From contig JAESUE010000180.1 of the NCBI GenBank assembly GCA_016763235.1, positions 1-8,591 on the forward strand: DNA of 8,591 nt, read 5' to 3'. Shown here piece by piece: positions 6,173 through 8,591 of the stretch (position 1 is its first letter; the number at the start of each line of letters is the position of its first letter). Made by a program: the position numbers and the translations under genes. The notes under the pieces are model-generated. The model saw only the letters and a list, made by a program, of their open reading frames with translations. It did no database searches and was not told the DNA's origin. The stretch is from Pseudomonadales bacterium (lineage in GTDB: Bacteria; Pseudomonadota; Gammaproteobacteria; Pseudomonadales; UBA3067).

Positions 6173-6452
6173 CAATGAACAAATCAAAACCAAAGAACAG
6201 GTCCTTAAAGGCTTACAAGAGGAATTAACCTACGTATTAACCATCACAAAAAAAATGTCAGACGATAAAGAGATACGTCCAAACTCCCTATTTGGAGAAG
6301 ACCTCGGCATGGACTCATTAGATATTGTTGAATTCGTCGCAAGGTCCGAAGCACGCTTTCGATTTCATGCGAAAGATGAAGATTTCGAATTTATGCACAA
6401 CCTCAATGACGTTAGCGACTTTGTTTGTGCAAAGCTGGAAATTGAGTTATGA
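6153..6452 (+). CDS. Acyl carrier protein
   Basis: The 99-residue acidic protein has the phosphopantetheine attachment motif EDLGMDSLDIVEF, with Ser55 as the modified residue, followed by the usual helix III region and a closing VSDFVCAKL helix. As holo-ACP it would carry acyl intermediates as thioesters in the cytoplasm. It is about 20 residues longer than housekeeping ACPs, mostly at the N-terminus, and belongs to an accessory operon, so it is probably dedicated to the KS and KS-like partner downstream. Its start lies inside the protease gene (20-nt overlap; an alternative in-frame ATG at 6165 would give an 8-nt overlap), and its stop overlaps the KS start in an ATGA. Neither start has a strong ribosome-binding site, which fits translational coupling. 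No phosphopantetheinyl transferase is in the window, so activation would depend on an enzyme encoded elsewhere. Confidence 0.9.
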   Translation: MKENMVNNEQIKTKEQVLKGLQEELTYVLTITKKMSDDKEIRPNSLFGEDLGMDSLDIVEFVARSEARFRFHAKDEDFEFMHNLNDVSDFVCAKLEIEL

Positions 6453-7675
6453 ACCACACAGCCGTTGTAACAGGTATCGGAGCCATTAGCCCTTTAGGCT
6501 TTTCAAACCATGATATTTTTAACAACTTATTACTAAAAAAGCGCGCCATAAAACAACAAACACTGCTTGAAAAAAAAGGCTTTAGCAACACCACCGCAGC
6601 AATGATCCATACACTCGATTGCTCACCCTACCAACTAAACGCACTTTCAAACAATCGAGGGCTAAAACTTGCCTACCATGCCGCAAGGCAAGCACTAGAA
6701 CACGCCGCTCTTCTTGATTCAAAAACAAACCAGGCTGCCCCACAAGATATGGCCATCTTCCTCGGCACATGCATGGGAGAAAGCCCGATTTTTGAGCGCG
6801 CAGCCGAGCACAAAGAAAATATCGGCAGCACAGAGGCTGATTATCGGCCCGGTTTAGGCAGTGTTTATACCAGCGCTCTTGCAGAAATATTACAACTCGG
6901 TGGCGCACAAAGAACCTACACCTGCGCCTGCGCCTCCGGCAACTACTCCATTGGTTACGCTGCCGAACTTATCCAGCAAGGGTTTTGCAGCCAAGTTCTT
7001 GCAGGAGGCGTTGATTCATTTTCGAATATCGCACACTTAGGGTTTATGCGCTCACGAGCAATGTCAGAGCACGGGTGCCGCCCCTTTGATGCATCCCGTG
7101 ATGGCATGACAATGAGCGAAGGGGCCGCTTTCCTCGTTATTGAAAGCAAAGAAAGCGCCGTAAACCGAGGTGCAACGATTTATGCAGAGATTCGTGGCTT
7201 AGGTTTATCCTGCGATGCATACCATCCCACCGCCCCCGATAAAACCGGCAGTGGCATGGCGCGCGCTATGGAATCAGCGCTTAAAAAGGCATCACTAAGC
7301 CCTGAAGAGATCACCTGGGTATCGGCTCATGGAACCGGAACCCCCGTCTCAGACGCAGCAGAATGCCGCGCCATCGAAACCGTATTCTCAAATAAAATTC
7401 CCTACGTCAGCAGCATAAAAGGGGCCATTGGCCACAGCCTTGGGGCCGCATCAGCACTAGAGGCCGCCCTCTGCATTGAAGCACTCAAGCGCCAGATCAT
7501 CCCACCAAATGTAGGCCTCGACTCCTTTGATAACACCCTCGGGCTAGCCGAGAAATATTTCCCAAAAGAAGCCCTGCCAACAGACGGCAACATGCGCTAC
7601 GCATTAAATTGCGCTTACGGTTTTGGAGGAATGAACTCTGCCTTGGTTATTGCTGCAAACGGAGTAGGAAAGTAA
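6449..7675 (+). CDS. FabF-type beta-ketoacyl-ACP synthase (KS, condensing enzyme)
   Basis: The 408-residue thiolase-fold enzyme is of normal KAS II/KS-alpha length. It starts AVVTGIGAISPLG, typical for the family. The active-site Cys161 lies in TCACASGNYSIG, the first His294 in SAHGTGTPVSDAAE, Lys324 and the second His329 in SSIKGAIGHSLGAASALEA, and the C-terminal NCAYGFGGMNSALV carries the Gly-rich loop. The Cys-His-His triad is complete, so decarboxylative condensation of a malonyl-ACP extender with an acyl chain is expected. It overlaps the ACP gene by 4 nt and is 1 nt from the KS-like gene, a layout like minimal type II polyketide or aryl polyene sets (ACP, KS-alpha, chain-length factor). 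Substrate and chain length cannot be read from the sequence. A housekeeping FabF is unlikely in this setting. Confidence 0.92.
   Translation: MNHTAVVTGIGAISPLGFSNHDIFNNLLLKKRAIKQQTLLEKKGFSNTTAAMIHTLDCSPYQLNALSNNRGLKLAYHAARQALEHAALLDSKTNQAAPQDMAIFLGTCMGESPIFERAAEHKENIGSTEADYRPGLGSVYTSALAEILQLGGAQRTYTCACASGNYSIGYAAELIQQGFCSQVLAGGVDSFSNIAHLGFMRSRAMSEHGCRPFDASRDGMTMSEGAAFLVIESKESAVNRGATIYAEIRGLGLSCDAYHPTAPDKTGSGMARAMESALKKASLSPEEITWVSAHGTGTPVSDAAECRAIETVFSNKIPYVSSIKGAIGHSLGAASALEAALCIEALKRQIIPPNVGLDSFDNTLGLAEKYFPKEALPTDGNMRYALNCAYGFGGMNSALVIAANGVGK
7661..7668 (+). promoter_or_regulatory. Ribosome-binding site of the KS-like gene
   Basis: GGAGTAGG, followed by AAAG, lies at the end of the KS coding sequence, eight bases before the ATG at 7677. 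It is the strongest ribosome-binding site in the lower operon and fixes the start. Confidence 0.6.
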
Positions 7676-7676
7676 T

Positions 7677-8378
7677 ATGGAATTAAGTAACACAGGTCAC
7701 GAAACAACACTTCTCAGCACGCATATACTTACCTACCTTTCCACGCAAAAAACGCCCAGTGACACCAGCGGGATCGCTCTCAAAGAATGGGTTGAAGCGT
7801 TTATCGACGAGCCAGTTTTAACCCAAATAAAAGCCCCCTCACACCAAGACATCACTCGTTGCGGTGTTTATGTCGCCACTCAAAACTTAGGCGCTCACAC
7901 ATCCGTAGATTTTTGGCACCAAGCCATACAAGATGATATAAATTTTGCCAACCCAAGAAACTTTCCCAGCACCCTCGCGAACTCATTAGCAAGCCAATTA
8001 AGCATACATACCGGCGCGAAAGGGCCAAGCGTTTCATTGATGGGAGGGCAAGAGACAACAGCGGCCTGCCTGCAACATGCACTCACAGACCTGCAAAACG
8101 AGATTATTGATCACGCACTAGTGATCGCCATAGACAACTTTTTTAATGAAAATCCAAGCAAACAAAACAAAGGGAAATCCCTAGGCTGGCTTCTAGGCCA
8201 AAACCCCAGCGGTAAATCTGACAGCCTCAAGCTGGTAAAACACTCACCTTCGTTCAACTCACCAACAACCATCCATACAGACTTCAGCGTAATGAGTGCC
8301 ACCCCGACCCCGACAACTTACTTAAAAGCAGAATGGCCACACTGCTTTTTTAAAACAGAACATACACTGAGCGAATAG
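7677..8378 (+). CDS. Short ketosynthase-like protein with Gln in place of Cys (chain-length-factor-like)
   Basis: The 233-residue product resembles the N-terminal half of a ketosynthase. FPSTLANSLASQLSIHTGAKGPSVSL followed by MGGQETTAACLQHAL and HALVIAIDN aligns with the nucleophile-elbow region of the KS encoded just upstream. Counting from the shared Gly, Cys161 of that KS falls exactly on Gln125 here. The two histidine motifs of the C-terminal half are absent. Gln at this position is the hallmark of chain-length factors and KSQ domains, which bind the KS and set chain length or decarboxylate malonyl-ACP. The length and the NSLASQLSI...GPS...GQET pattern also resemble the short Ketoacyl-synt_2 (PF13723) proteins annotated as chain-length factors in aryl polyene clusters, where this spot is usually GED. 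The tail (residues about 175-233) is polar and unrecognised. Truncation by a downstream element is possible but the PF13723-like length argues for a whole protein. Confidence 0.72.
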   Translation: MELSNTGHETTLLSTHILTYLSTQKTPSDTSGIALKEWVEAFIDEPVLTQIKAPSHQDITRCGVYVATQNLGAHTSVDFWHQAIQDDINFANPRNFPSTLANSLASQLSIHTGAKGPSVSLMGGQETTAACLQHALTDLQNEIIDHALVIAIDNFFNENPSKQNKGKSLGWLLGQNPSGKSDSLKLVKHSPSFNSPTTIHTDFSVMSATPTPTTYLKAEWPHCFFKTEHTLSE

Positions 8379-8490
8379 ACGTACTCACACCAAAACCGAG
8401 ATCGACCTCTCGCGCAGGTTTGAACAAACCTCAGAGACAACGGCTTTCTACGAAGAGTGCTTATGGGAAGCTTGACCGTGTCAAATATTG

Positions 8491-8517
8491 ATTAGGCCGC
8501 GACTAAAGCGGCTTAAT
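8491..8517 (+). terminator. 10-bp hairpin downstream of the operon (possible terminator without T run)
   Basis: ATTAGGCCGC (8491-8500) pairs with GCGGCTTAAT (8508-8517) with one G-U pair around a 7-nt loop. It is the strongest stem after the last gene, 113 bp past the stop codon. There is no U tract, so it may mark an RNA 3' end by stabilisation or belong to a mobile-element end and not be an intrinsic terminator. Confidence 0.35.
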
Positions 8518-8546
8518 AGCGACACTATCAAGAGCCCCCAAAGGGT

Positions 8547-8585
8547 GTAACCATTCGCTGGAATATGCTAAAGTTCGCCGCTTAC
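8547..8585 (-). mobile_element. Possible insertion-sequence end (GTAAGCGGCG on the minus strand)
   Basis: Read on the minus strand from 8585, the sequence begins GTAAGCGGCGAACTTTAGC. A GTAAGCG-type terminus is characteristic of IS66-family ends. On the plus strand 8547 begins GTAACCATTCGCTGG, which shares GTAAC-ATTC with the ends of repeat copies A and B. No transposase is present and the rest of 8379-8546 has no gene. The family call rests on the terminal bases only. Confidence 0.3.
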
Positions 8586-8591
8586 AAACAG

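Noticed and set aside
8411..8432. AGGTTT...AAACCT palindrome after the last gene as an intrinsic terminator
   Set aside because: The stem is only six pairs, low in GC, and no T run follows.
1..8591. CRISPR array, tRNA or rRNA genes
   Set aside because: No regularly spaced direct repeats with unique spacers and no recognisable tRNA or rRNA sequence were seen on either strand.

Overview
The window looks like an accessory island from a moderate-GC Gram-negative bacterium, most likely a gammaproteobacterium. That placement is inferred from the gene families (AbiE-type toxin-antitoxin remnants, an IS3-type OrfA fragment, an aryl-polyene-like short ketosynthase homologue) and not from any marker gene. 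It has two very different halves.

Positions 1-2250 are a graveyard of mobile-element and toxin-antitoxin debris. They hold two copies of a ~65-bp palindromic-ended unit (about 76-147 and 2083-2160), a frameshifted minus-strand coding remnant (149-516), a broken minus-strand AbiE-type pair (toxin 575-1094, antitoxin 1084-1365), an IS3-type transposase N-terminal fragment that cuts into the antitoxin gene (1397-1567), an unassigned open stretch (1568-1880), and several short direct and inverted repeats. No intact gene is supported there.

Positions 2251-8378 are a compact plus-strand operon of five apparently intact genes. In order: (1) a 964-residue protein made of about twenty 29-residue amphipathic helical repeats followed by a HELTH zinc-peptidase-like C-terminal domain; (2) a 333-residue peptidase C25 (gingipain)-like clan CD cysteine protease with no visible secretion signal; (3) an acyl carrier protein with a DSL phosphopantetheine site; (4) a FabF-type ketosynthase with a complete Cys-His-His triad; (5) a 233-residue short ketosynthase homologue in which Gln replaces the nucleophilic Cys, as in chain-length factors and KSQ proteins. 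Genes 1 and 2 are 25 nt apart, 2 and 3 overlap, 3 and 4 overlap by 4 nt (ATGA), and 4 and 5 are 1 nt apart, so they are very probably co-transcribed and translationally coupled.

The unusual point is the combination: a minimal type II acyl-chain-building set (ACP + KS + chain-length-factor-like partner) locked into one operon with a giant repeat protein and a caspase-fold protease. My working idea (inference only) is that the ACP/KS set makes or supplies an acyl chain that is attached to, or carried by, the repeat protein, and that one of the two protease-like modules processes it. This would be analogous in logic, not in sequence, to protease-activated or acylated membrane toxins. I do not recognise the combination as a named system.

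The operon is followed by about 210 bp with no gene, containing a hairpin (8491-8517) and a sequence ending in GTAAGCGGCG on the minus strand at 8585 that may be an insertion-sequence end. The operon therefore seems to lie between mobile-element remnants. Whether more biosynthetic genes follow cannot be seen.
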